Source: Jonesiaceae bacterium BS-20 (GTDB lineage Bacteria > Actinomycetota > Actinomycetes > Actinomycetales > Cellulomonadaceae). From it: a DNA stretch of 64,000 nucleotides. The position numbers were made by a program, and so were the translations under genes. Each line of letters opens with the position of its first letter. Within the stretch, counting starts at the first letter, position 1. This document shows positions 45,190 to 52,935 of the stretch, one piece after another. The stretch is taken from the NCBI GenBank assembly GCA_039995105.1, contig CP146203.1, positions 1,240,001 to 1,304,000 of the forward strand, written 5' to 3'. A model generated the notes under the pieces. The model saw only the letters and a program-made list of their open reading frames with translations. It was not told the origin of the DNA and did no database searches.

Positions 45190-45876
45190 ATGACAAGCCA
45201 ACAACATGACCCGCTGTGGTCCACTTCGCTGCCGTCGACGATTTCTGGAAGCACCACCTACGAAATGGTGATCAAGAAATCCCGGTTCATCACGCACCTC
45301 AAGCACGTTAAGGACGTGCAGGAGGCCGACGAGTTCATTGCTGCGATCCGCACGCAGTACTGGGATGCTCGGCATAACTGTGTCGCGTTGAGCCTGGGCG
45401 TCAACGCTCAGCAGCAGCGCTCGAGTGATGACGGCGAGCCATCGGGCACCGCGGGCATTCCCATGCTTGAGGTTTTGCGGCACCGCAATTTGACCGATGT
45501 GGTTGCGGTAGTCACCCGTTACTTTGGCGGGATCCTGCTCGGCGCCGGCGGGCTGGTGCGGGCGTACTCATCCGCTGTCAGCGAGGCGCTGGATGAGGCT
45601 CAGATTATTGAACGAGTCGCAATGGCCCGCTACCTCGTATCCACCAGCCATGCAGAAGGCGGGCGCGCCGAGTACTTCCTGCGGGACTGGTTAAGCACGC
45701 ACAACGGGTTGTTTGAAACCCCGGAATATGGCCAGGATGTCACGTTTAGCGTACTGGTGCGTCCAGGGGTACAAGAAGATTTCTTAGCTGACCTGGCATC
45801 GTTTAGCTCCGGTCAAGCTCACGCAGAGTTTATTGAGCTCAGCGTGCAGGACATGCCTGCGGAACAGTCAAAGTAG
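45190..45876 (+). CDS. YigZ/IMPACT family protein
   Basis: A 228-residue protein. The UPF0029/Impact N-terminal domain at about 25-135 has KKSRFITHLKHV, ARHNCVALSLG, SSDDGEPSGTAGIPMLEVL and VTRYFGGILLGAGGLVRAYS, all hallmarks. A C-terminal DUF1949-like ferredoxin fold follows. Function in bacteria is not settled; eukaryotic IMPACT inhibits the GCN2 kinase. Monocistronic, convergent with the next small gene. Confidence 0.92.
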   Translation: MTSQQHDPLWSTSLPSTISGSTTYEMVIKKSRFITHLKHVKDVQEADEFIAAIRTQYWDARHNCVALSLGVNAQQQRSSDDGEPSGTAGIPMLEVLRHRNLTDVVAVVTRYFGGILLGAGGLVRAYSSAVSEALDEAQIIERVAMARYLVSTSHAEGGRAEYFLRDWLSTHNGLFETPEYGQDVTFSVLVRPGVQEDFLADLASFSSGQAHAEFIELSVQDMPAEQSK

Positions 45877-45885
45877 CCCGCACTT

Positions 45886-46173
45886 CTAGATGGCGTACCA
45901 ACGGTTCTTATGCCGAGCGGTCACCTGAACTGCAACGACCTCGATGGTCTCATCAATATCCGCGAGTGACTCTTGGACGGCCGCTTTGGCGAACGCGGGA
46001 TCAGAACCGGTAAATCGAATCACCAGCTGCGGCCGGCCCGCGCTGATCTTGATATCGTTTGCCTCAACCGTCGTGCGCTTCGCAATTACGGCTGCTACCA
46101 GCGGCAATACGTCGGGTGCCGCAACCCCGGATCGGATCTGGCCTACGTCAATGGTCATGCGGTAAGAGGGCAT
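45886..46173 (-). CDS. Conserved small actinobacterial protein, unknown function
   Basis: A 95-residue soluble protein with an alternating strand/helix pattern (MPSYRMTIDVGQIRSGVAAPDVL ... LVIRFTGSD ... NRWYAI). The start MPSYRMTIDVG and the C-terminal RWYAI resemble small single-domain proteins I recall from other Micrococcales, all of unknown function. Convergent with the YigZ gene with ten bases between stops. Confidence 0.7.
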   Translation of the reverse strand: MPSYRMTIDVGQIRSGVAAPDVLPLVAAVIAKRTTVEANDIKISAGRPQLVIRFTGSDPAFAKAAVQESLADIDETIEVVAVQVTARHKNRWYAI

Positions 46174-46336
46174 AGCAAGATATTAACGTGCATAGCTGAC
46201 AGAAAACTCGACCACACCGGCCACACCTCAAAGTTCGAGGTGGGCCACATCACCCAAACCATTGGAATGAAACCGTAGGGTCCCCGGTTAGAGCAGATAT
46301 CAATGCAAATGCATGAACTTTTAGAAAGGTTGTCCA

Positions 46337-47476
46337 ATGCAGTTTGGAATCTTTACCGTAGGCGACGTCACCATGGATCCAACCACTGGGCGGACACCTA
46401 CCGAGCACGAGCGCATCAAGAACACCATCACGATCGCAAAGAAGGCTGAAGAAGTTGGCCTCGACGTATTTGCAACCGGTGAGCACCACAACCCGCCGTT
46501 TGTGCCATCCTCACCCACCACGACCCTGGCGTTCATAGCCGCACAGACCTCCAAGATCTTGCTCTCAACGTCAACCACGCTGATCACCACGAACGACCCG
46601 GTCAAGATCGCTGAGGACTACGCAACCTTGCAGCACCTCACCGACGGCCGCATGGACCTCATGATGGGCCGCGGTAACACCGGACCGGTTTACCCTTGGT
46701 TTGGCAAGGACATCCGCAAGGGTGTCGAGCTGGCCGTAGAGAACTACGCGCTCCTACGTCAGTTGTGGGAAAAGGACGTAGTGGACTGGAGCGGTAATTT
46801 CCGCACCCCACTGCAGGGCTTCACCGCGACCCCACGCCCACTCGATGGCGTTGCTCCGTTCGTGTGGCACGGGTCAATCCGCACACCTGAAATTGCGGAG
46901 CAGGCAGCGTACTACGGTGACGGCTTCTTCCACAACAACATCTTCTGGCCCATGAGCCACACCAAGCAAATGGTGCAGCTGTACCGCCGTCGCTTCGAAC
47001 ACTACGGCCATGGCAAGGCAGACCAGGCAATCGTTGGTCTGGGTGGTCAGGTCTTCATGCGTAAGAACTCTCAGGATGCCAAGCGTGAGTTCCGCCCATA
47101 CTTCGATAACGCGCCCGTTTATGGGCACGGACCATCGATGGAAGACTTCATGGAGCAGACTCCCCTAGCGGTCGGTAGCCCGCAGGAGATCATTGACCGG
47201 TACGCATCCATGCGCGACCACGTTGGCGACTACCAGCGCCAGCTATTCCTCCTGGACCACGCGGGCCTGCCGCTCAAGACAGTTCTTGAACAGTTGGACC
47301 TACTGGGTGAGGAAGTTGTTCCGGCCTTGCGCAAGGAATTCGATTCCAAGCGTCCGGCACATGTTCCGGTTGCCCCAACCCACGCGTCACGGGTTGCCGC
47401 TGCCGGCGGAGCCAAGGACTCAACCGTGTACGCCGAGGGTGATTCAGTCACGGGCGCCAGCCCATCCCAGTCATGA
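46337..47476 (+). CDS. LLM-class flavin-dependent monooxygenase (luciferase-like, CE1758 type)
   Basis: A 379-residue TIM-barrel flavin monooxygenase. Its N-terminus MQFGIFTVGDVTMDPTTGRTP and ATGEHHNPPFVPSSPTTTLA match the CE1758 subfamily, a luciferase-like group usually paired with an FMN reductase. GSPQEIIDRYASMRDH near the end is the conserved family helix. GAAAGG precedes the ATG. The downstream MarR gene overlaps it (ATGA) and an FMN reductase completes the operon. Substrate unknown. Confidence 0.9.
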   Translation: MQFGIFTVGDVTMDPTTGRTPTEHERIKNTITIAKKAEEVGLDVFATGEHHNPPFVPSSPTTTLAFIAAQTSKILLSTSTTLITTNDPVKIAEDYATLQHLTDGRMDLMMGRGNTGPVYPWFGKDIRKGVELAVENYALLRQLWEKDVVDWSGNFRTPLQGFTATPRPLDGVAPFVWHGSIRTPEIAEQAAYYGDGFFHNNIFWPMSHTKQMVQLYRRRFEHYGHGKADQAIVGLGGQVFMRKNSQDAKREFRPYFDNAPVYGHGPSMEDFMEQTPLAVGSPQEIIDRYASMRDHVGDYQRQLFLLDHAGLPLKTVLEQLDLLGEEVVPALRKEFDSKRPAHVPVAPTHASRVAAAGGAKDSTVYAEGDSVTGASPSQS

Positions 47477-47958
47477 CCGCGCAACGGGCAACACCCGGCG
47501 TGGCGGCCCAAGCTTGGGAGGCACTATTCCGGGCGCAAGTCGAACTGCTCCGCCGCTTTGAGAGCGATGCCATCTTCGGTGACATCACGTTCAAGGAGTA
47601 CGACGTACTGTTTACCCTGCGGTCCGGCCCGGAACACGGCATGCGGCTCAAGGACTTGAACCGTGCGGTGCTACTGCACCAGTCGGCGCTCAGCCGATTG
47701 GTTGAACGGCTTGAGCAGCGCGGCCTGTTGTTGCGGTGCGCAGATGAATCCGATGGTCGTGGCACCATGATTCAACTGACCGAGCAGGGCCTAGACAAAC
47801 AACGCGAGGTAGGGCGTAAACATGTGGGTCAGATTCAAGCCTACGTGGGCGGCGCTTTGACCACCCAAGAACTGGAACAGTTGACTTCCATCGCCAGTAA
47901 ATTACGTCAGCAACAAACTCTCATCCCAAGCGTAAAGGATGCTTCAAATGTCCAATAA
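47473..47958 (+). CDS. MarR-family transcriptional regulator
   Basis: A 161-residue winged-helix repressor. The DNA-binding core is KEYDVLFTLRSGPEHGMRLKDLNRAVLLHQSALSRLVERLEQRGLLLRCADESDGRGTMIQLTEQG, a textbook MarR pattern with the wing at DESDGRG. It overlaps the monooxygenase stop (ATGA) and the reductase start, so it is made from the same transcript. Most likely it autoregulates the operon in response to a small aromatic or electrophilic ligand. Confidence 0.93.
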   Translation: MTAQRATPGVAAQAWEALFRAQVELLRRFESDAIFGDITFKEYDVLFTLRSGPEHGMRLKDLNRAVLLHQSALSRLVERLEQRGLLLRCADESDGRGTMIQLTEQGLDKQREVGRKHVGQIQAYVGGALTTQELEQLTSIASKLRQQQTLIPSVKDASNVQ

Positions 47959-48577
47959 GCAGATTGTTGTTATTAGTGCAGGCCTGAGCCAGCCCTCGTC
48001 GACCAGGCTCCTTGCTGACCGTATGTCCACGGCCACGCAAGATGCGTTGCTTGACCGCGGCGATAGCGCAACCATCAAGACGGTTGAGATCCGGGAATAC
48101 GCCCGGGACATCATGGACAACATGTTGACCGGCTTTGCCTCTTCACGTCTTGAGGAGTTAAAGCAAGAACTTGTGGCCGCCCATGCCGTTATTGCGGTCT
48201 CCCCCATCTTCAGCCAGTCGTTGTCCGGTTTGTTCAAGTCGTTCCTTGACGTGCTGGACACCAAGTCTCTGGTGAACAAGCCGGTTTTCTTGGGGGCAAC
48301 CGCCGGCACTAAGCGTCACAGCCTTGCATTGGAGTATGCGATCCGCCCGGTATTCTCGTACCTGCGCGCAAATGTGGCACCTACGTTGGTGTTCGCTGCT
48401 TCAGATGACTGGGGCGAGGGCGAGAATGGCCAGGACCTCAACGGCAGAATCGCTGCCGGAGCCAAGGAATTTGCTGCCATGCTTGCGGGTGGCGGTCTCG
48501 AGGACAAGTCACACCAGGACGGCCTAGAGACCGAAGACTTTGCCAACCTCTTACGTGCCGGTGGAATCGAGTTCTGA
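47948..48577 (+). CDS. NAD(P)H-dependent FMN reductase (CE1759 type)
   Basis: A 209-residue flavodoxin-like reductase. The N-terminus is KQIVVISAGLSQPSSTRLLADRM, the SPIFSQSLSGLFKSFLDVLD loop lies near residue 85, and GATAGTKRHSLALEYAIRPVF is the conserved FMN-reductase segment. The start is the ATG at 47948, which has AAAGGA at 47934-47939; an ATG nine bases upstream would overlap that site. It supplies reduced FMN to the luciferase-like enzyme two genes upstream. Confidence 0.9.
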   Translation: MSNKQIVVISAGLSQPSSTRLLADRMSTATQDALLDRGDSATIKTVEIREYARDIMDNMLTGFASSRLEELKQELVAAHAVIAVSPIFSQSLSGLFKSFLDVLDTKSLVNKPVFLGATAGTKRHSLALEYAIRPVFSYLRANVAPTLVFAASDDWGEGENGQDLNGRIAAGAKEFAAMLAGGGLEDKSHQDGLETEDFANLLRAGGIEF

Positions 48578-48596
48578 GCCCGAAAATCTTGAGGCT

Positions 48597-48637
48597 CAGT
48601 GAGCCTCGCGGTTCAGTGAGATCTGAGATGCAGTGAG
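48597..48637. repeat. Three CAGTGAG heptamers at exact 17-bp period
   Basis: CAGTGAG occurs at 48597, 48614 and 48631 just after the FMN reductase stop. The first is part of a short palindrome, GAGGCTC-A-GTGAGCCTC, that could act as a weak terminator. Confidence 0.6.
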
Positions 48638-48695
48638 CCCTGAAATGTAGAGTTGGCTTCGAGCTCGGTCACTCTATGAACCATAGATTCTGGGG

Positions 48696-49322
48696 TTAGC
48701 GTTTGAAGAGGCTCGACTTCTTGATTCGGGCAATGTCCTGGTCCATACGGTGCGATGCTTTGGGACCGGGACGGACGGGCATTGGGATGACCTGGTGTTC
48801 GGATTGAGTAGGTTCGGCAGTTCCAGAAGCCCTCGCTGTTTGCTCATCTGAGCTTGCGGCGGGGGTTTCTTGGGTTTTTGGGGCCTGCACTGGAGCAACT
48901 GTTTGCGCGGGGGCGGCCGGCACCACGGGCTTTTGGGCTGAACTTCGCGCACTCGGAACCCAACCGGGCATGCGCAGCCCAGCTAGGGCATCGCGAGAGC
49001 GTAGCAGTGCAAACCTGTCGGTTTCGGTTTCTGGATTAGGAACCGGCGCCGCGGGCGCTACCGGAACCGCAACGGCTGACGCACTCGCGCTTGTTGTTGA
49101 AACCTCGGTGCCTTGCGGGTCTGCGATTTGGATCTCCAGATCCAACGCACCCAAGATTGCGAACACAATCGCAATGGAAACATCATTAGTGCCCTGCTCA
49201 AAGCGGGACAGCCACTGTCTTGTGGTGCCCACCTTGGTAGCCAATTGCGTTTGACTCATTCCTAATGCGGAACGCCTTTTGCGCACCACAGCGCCCAACG
49301 CTACTGGATCAGGAATCAACAT
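48696..49322 (-). CDS. HipB-like XRE regulator with long disordered tail
   Basis: A 208-residue protein. The N-terminal XRE helix-turn-helix at about 10-68 (VRKRRSALGMSQTQLATKVGTTRQWLSRFEQGTNDVSI) resembles HipB. About 110 residues of Ala/Pro/Thr-rich disordered sequence follow, ending in a short basic segment (RMDQDIARIKKSSLFKR). No hipA kinase gene is adjacent, so it is an orphan regulator or a repurposed DNA-binding protein. Confidence 0.8.
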   Translation of the reverse strand: MLIPDPVALGAVVRKRRSALGMSQTQLATKVGTTRQWLSRFEQGTNDVSIAIVFAILGALDLEIQIADPQGTEVSTTSASASAVAVPVAPAAPVPNPETETDRFALLRSRDALAGLRMPGWVPSARSSAQKPVVPAAPAQTVAPVQAPKTQETPAASSDEQTARASGTAEPTQSEHQVIPMPVRPGPKASHRMDQDIARIKKSSLFKR

Positions 49323-49512
49323 GGATGGCGCACCTCTACAAGACGGAATTTGTCGAGCACTGAAACAACCCTACTATTGCCCACTGACATTCAACGGAAC
49401 CCGAACGCAAAACATTGCCGCGCCGTCTAAACGAGTGCCTTGATGCTGAATCCTTCAGGGACCGTCGTAGCGATTCCAAGCCCCCACAGCGTTCGATGTG
49501 CCAGCAGTAGGT

Positions 49513-50142
49513 TCAGCTAAGCAGTTGGATAATCTCCCGGACGCTTTGGGGTGGGGTAAGGCCGCGGGTGTAGAGGACGGACGTAGCCAAGCTTTTTGAG
49601 CGAGCGTCCAGTACCCACTCAGCCAACATGTCGTGGCCGTCATACAGGTAATCCAACCCGCGCACCTGCTTGTTACGCTCGCGGAGCGTCTCAATAGAAT
49701 GCCGCGGATCTTCATGTGGTTCAACCCAAATGACGTGCTCGCTGGTTGCGACAACTTGCTGGACTTGATCGAACAGATCGTCACGGGTGTAGTTGGTGTG
49801 CGCCGCCCCAAGCGCAACAATCCCGCCCGGTGATTGCGGCAGGACATTGAGCACTGCGTGAGCGCGTGCTTCTTCCCAAGCCCGTTCCGTGACTACCCAA
49901 CCGAGCCGATCGGACTCTTCATAGATCCGCGCCACCGGCCAGCCCTTTTCAAGGTAGAACGGGCGTCCGGCAATGTCGATGTCTACAAAAACCTTGCCCA
50001 ACAAATCAGCAAGCAATTTTCCAAGGGTAGATTTTCCGGCCCCGGCCGGGCCAATGATCGTCAGCCATGGACCAGTCGTAGCTGGCCGTTGACCGGAGTA
50101 GTCCGCTGGCTGTTGCGTCATGGAGGTGTCCGAACTGGGCAT
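49513..50142 (-). CDS. Shikimate-kinase-like P-loop kinase
   Basis: A 209-residue P-loop protein with Walker A GPAGAGKST near residue 32 and the shikimate-kinase-like VFVDIDIAG. Where AroK has its GGG substrate loop, this protein has VALGAAHTNYTRDD, and the arginine pattern of the lid differs. It stands apart from other shikimate-pathway genes. It is therefore a shikimate-kinase-superfamily protein with a probably different substrate. The first 25 residues are low complexity and an internal ATG (MTQQP) could be the start. Confidence 0.75.
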   Translation of the reverse strand: MPSSDTSMTQQPADYSGQRPATTGPWLTIIGPAGAGKSTLGKLLADLLGKVFVDIDIAGRPFYLEKGWPVARIYEESDRLGWVVTERAWEEARAHAVLNVLPQSPGGIVALGAAHTNYTRDDLFDQVQQVVATSEHVIWVEPHEDPRHSIETLRERNKQVRGLDYLYDGHDMLAEWVLDARSKSLATSVLYTRGLTPPQSVREIIQLLS

Positions 50143-50208
50143 TCCCCTATCCTAGCGAGCCGCCAGGGCAATCAAATGCAAGGAGCCCCGAGCCACCGAG
50201 CGTCCTTC

Positions 50209-50616
50209 TCACATTAGATTTTCGGCCACATACAAGTAACCGGTCATGATTGGCACTAGACAGAGCAACCCGAGCGGCAGCCAATTTGTCAGTCTGCGCC
50301 GCTTGCCTCGCATGGCGATGATGAGCACAGGGAGAAAGAACGGGAGGAAGGCAATCAGGAACATCGCAATACTCAGTGCAAGTTGATTTTCATAGCAGCC
50401 ACTGCCCCAACCGGTTTCATCGGTGCAAATCATCCGGTTAGACCACTCCCACGCGCCGAACGCAACGAGCATCGAGGGAAGCACGGATACCGCTGCACCA
50501 AGCAGGCTCCAGACAACTGCAAAGACGCGTATTCCTACCGACTGGGCTTGCCTAGCTGATGCAACAGGCGCTTCTGCGATGTCGACTTTGCCATCACTTA
50601 GGTGATCCGGGGTCAT
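50209..50616 (-). CDS. Small membrane protein, unknown function
   Basis: A 135-residue protein with three predicted helices (about 30-55, 80-100 and 112-130) and a Cys-containing loop (CTDETGWGSGC) between helices 1 and 2 that could form an external disulphide. No family recognised. Confidence 0.6.
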   Translation of the reverse strand: MTPDHLSDGKVDIAEAPVASARQAQSVGIRVFAVVWSLLGAAVSVLPSMLVAFGAWEWSNRMICTDETGWGSGCYENQLALSIAMFLIAFLPFFLPVLIIAMRGKRRRLTNWLPLGLLCLVPIMTGYLYVAENLM

Positions 50617-50753
50617 CTGCCCAGCGTACTGGAAACTACAACGGCTAAGGTTCCCAAGCTAGACGATTTCCAGACCTGGTTCTCTAGTCCAGTGCTTCCA
50701 AACTAGCTGCAATTGCTTGTTGGTTGGTGTTGCCCGTCAGTTAATGTTGACTG

Positions 50754-51593
50754 TTAGTTGATGTTGACCGGGAGGAGTTCGATCACGGTAATGCTGTCAC
50801 TGGTTTCGTTTGTGGTGACCGTGCCCGGTATTGGTTGCCACGCTCCCCCGGCTACCTGAAACCGTCCCCGCCACGTCGTAGTCAACGACACCGTGACCGG
50901 CCCACGCTTGGTATAGGTGTGCTCATACGAATGATCCGGGTACCGCTTATTTGGATCAGTGGTCGCAAACACCGGGGTCCCATCACCGTAATCCCACGCA
51001 AACCGGGTTGGCGTGGCCTCAATCAACACCCTCGTTCCTAAAATCGTGGTGTTCAACAACTGCGGGGTCACACTGGACTGCACAATAAACGGCAGATTAA
51101 TCACCGGCTCACCACTCGTTGGCGCAAACGTAATCCCAGACCCCGCCAACGGTAACTCCTGAAACTCCCGCGCCACCACCTCGACCGTCACTACCCCAGG
51201 CCCGCCCGGTCGAGCAACACAATCGCGAGGCATCGCTTGCCCCCGACGACTCAACTCCTCACCCGTAACCGGATCCAACAGCCTGAACACATTGAGCCCC
51301 ACCGGACAATCCCGCGCCCGAGCACGACTGACACTCGCACAATACGACGTCAACGACGGGAAATAATCCCCCATACACGACGGCGCAAACCACCGCGTCA
51401 CCGCAACATTAGATACCGTTTGGAGGCGTTGCCGCGTGAGATGCCCTCGGTAGTCCTTCTTCGTTGACCTCCTTCTCTCAAGCTCGAAGGAGCCTTTCGA
51501 TGACTCAACATCAATTTCACTTTTCTGGGCTACCGATACAAGCGCCATCAATCCAAATGAAATCAAGAGTGCCGTCAGTCTGCGAAAAATCAT
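50754..51593 (-). CDS. Secreted PKD-domain protein
   Basis: A 279-residue protein from the ATG at 51593 with an N-terminal signal peptide (RRLTALLISFGLMALVSVA). The middle contains Cys pairs (SCMGDY, YCASVS, RDCPVG, RDCVA) that may form disulphides. The C-terminal PKD-like domain has FAWDYGDGTPVF and HTYTKRGPVTVSLTTTW. It follows a DUF6318 lipoprotein gene by four bases. Such lipoprotein/PKD pairs recur in Micrococcales as I recall; function unknown, probably cell-surface. Confidence 0.8.
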   Translation of the reverse strand: MIFRRLTALLISFGLMALVSVAQKSEIDVESSKGSFELERRRSTKKDYRGHLTRQRLQTVSNVAVTRWFAPSCMGDYFPSLTSYCASVSRARARDCPVGLNVFRLLDPVTGEELSRRGQAMPRDCVARPGGPGVVTVEVVAREFQELPLAGSGITFAPTSGEPVINLPFIVQSSVTPQLLNTTILGTRVLIEATPTRFAWDYGDGTPVFATTDPNKRYPDHSYEHTYTKRGPVTVSLTTTWRGRFQVAGGAWQPIPGTVTTNETSDSITVIELLPVNIN

Positions 51594-51597
51594 GTCA

Positions 51598-52266
51598 TCA
51601 ACCGATATCCAGTAAGTACCACCGCGAGTTTTTGAACTCAGCAAAAATACTGGTTTCCCAGTCTTGTGGAGTTGCCTCCTCCAAAGATGTGTTTGTCTCA
51701 TCAATCACTGCGTAAGGGGTCTGCTTGAGTGTCACCTTCAATTCCCATACACCCGCCACGAACTCTTCGGTTTCGTGAAAAGCCATGATCGATGCATCGC
51801 CTCCCCTGAGTAACTTCTTCTCTTCGAGCAGCTCCCTGACCTTGTCCGCTGTATTCAGGCAGAACTCGCATTCCTCACTGCCAATGGAATCCCAAAGGTC
51901 CAGATCCAAACTCACAAAGCTGTAATTGTGTACTTCCAAGAAATACTTCGCTGCGCTCTTTGCACCTTCTTCGGTGTTCTCATTAATGAGTTGGGCAGGG
52001 TCTGGAGGGGCGGATTCCGGTGTGGGTTCGGTAGTAGTCGGCTCGGCAGTGGGCTCGGGAGCATCAGTACTCTTGCCTGGCTCTGGTGTGGACGGCGCTG
52101 TCTCCGTTGACGTTGGTGTGGCTGTCGGAATCGGCTCAGACTCTGTGCCACAACCAGTCAGCACCAGCCCAGTTGCTACAGCAAGAGCACACCAGGCCGT
52201 CCCACTACCGCGCCGGTGCGATAACTGAACCCGCCAATCCAAGAAGAGTGTGAGCATGGTAACCAT
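51598..52266 (-). CDS. DUF6318-like lipoprotein
   Basis: A 222-residue lipoprotein. A signal peptide with lipobox LVLTGC near residue 38 is followed by a Thr/Glu/Pro-rich cell-wall-spanning linker (about 42-92). The globular domain has GAKSAAKYFLEVHNYSFVSLDLDLWDSI and a CEFC pair, and ends EFKNSRWYLLDIG. The domain pattern matches the DUF6318 family. Another ATG lies three codons into the ORF. It is co-transcribed with the PKD protein. Confidence 0.8.
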   Translation of the reverse strand: MVTMLTLFLDWRVQLSHRRGSGTAWCALAVATGLVLTGCGTESEPIPTATPTSTETAPSTPEPGKSTDAPEPTAEPTTTEPTPESAPPDPAQLINENTEEGAKSAAKYFLEVHNYSFVSLDLDLWDSIGSEECEFCLNTADKVRELLEEKKLLRGGDASIMAFHETEEFVAGVWELKVTLKQTPYAVIDETNTSLEEATPQDWETSIFAEFKNSRWYLLDIG

Positions 52267-52412
52267 TTGACCAAATTGTGGGCTTGGTTATCTAGGGGCC
52301 CTTCTCCCCTGTGGAAAACGGTACTGCAGACTTTGAGGGGTATCGAGTCCTAATTTGCGGCCAAAACAATCCAACTACATTGGGCGAACAATCTGACTAC
52401 GGAATTGGTAGT

Positions 52413-52709
52413 TCAGAATCCAGATGCCTTGCCCAACGCGATCAGCGTTGCGAAGATTAACCACGCTAGCCCGCCTACTACTAGAACCACGGAATAGAAT
52501 CTGCTCTGTTTTGAGCGGTCGCAATAGGCTCGTTGTAGAAAGTAGACGCCCAGAAGAGCGAAGAGCGTAATGTTGGCGCCTCGCACCAACTGGGATTCGA
52601 CCCAAAGATACTGAAATAGCAGTGCGCAGAGAAAAGCTCCACCTATTCCAACTAGAAAGATCAGGTCCTTGCGGCTGATCCGTCTTGTGGTTGCGATTAC
52701 CTGCGTCAT
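52413..52709 (-). CDS. Small three-helix membrane protein, unknown function
   Basis: A 98-residue product from the ATG at 52709 (GGAG just upstream); the longer open frame to 52796 has no ribosome-binding site. A basic N-terminus (TTRRISRKD) is followed by helices FLVGIGGAFLCALLFQYLW, ANITLFALLGVYFL and YSVVLVVGGLAWLIFATLI. No family recognised. Confidence 0.55.
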   Translation of the reverse strand: MTQVIATTRRISRKDLIFLVGIGGAFLCALLFQYLWVESQLVRGANITLFALLGVYFLQRAYCDRSKQSRFYSVVLVVGGLAWLIFATLIALGKASGF

Positions 52710-52845
52710 GAAAACTCCATGTGTGCTTAGTCTGAGGCAAGCCAGTACGTTACTGGTAAACCTACCAAAGTAGGTTGTAAACTCCACGTCCAACACCTGT
52801 CTTAACTACGGCAAAACTAGTCCAACTCTTGGCAAGGTTCAGGCC

Positions 52846-52912
52846 AAGTACAACGAACAAGTACAACGAACTTTGGCTATGGCCCAACCAACGGTTGAGT
52901 CATAGCCAAAGT
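52846..52912. repeat. 13-bp tandem duplication and hairpin downstream of the RCC1 gene
   Basis: AAGTACAACGAAC occurs twice in tandem (52846-52871). ACTTTGGCTATG 52870-52881 then pairs with CATAGCCAAAGT 52901-52912 around a 19-nt loop. The hairpin lies 24 bp beyond the RCC1 stop and may terminate that leftward transcript, although the T-tract is poor. Confidence 0.6.
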
Positions 52913-52935
52913 GATTCAATATAGGTTTGAACTTC

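Noticed and set aside
48696-49322. HipBA toxin-antitoxin operon
   Set aside because: Only the HipB-like part is present; no HipA kinase lies on either side.
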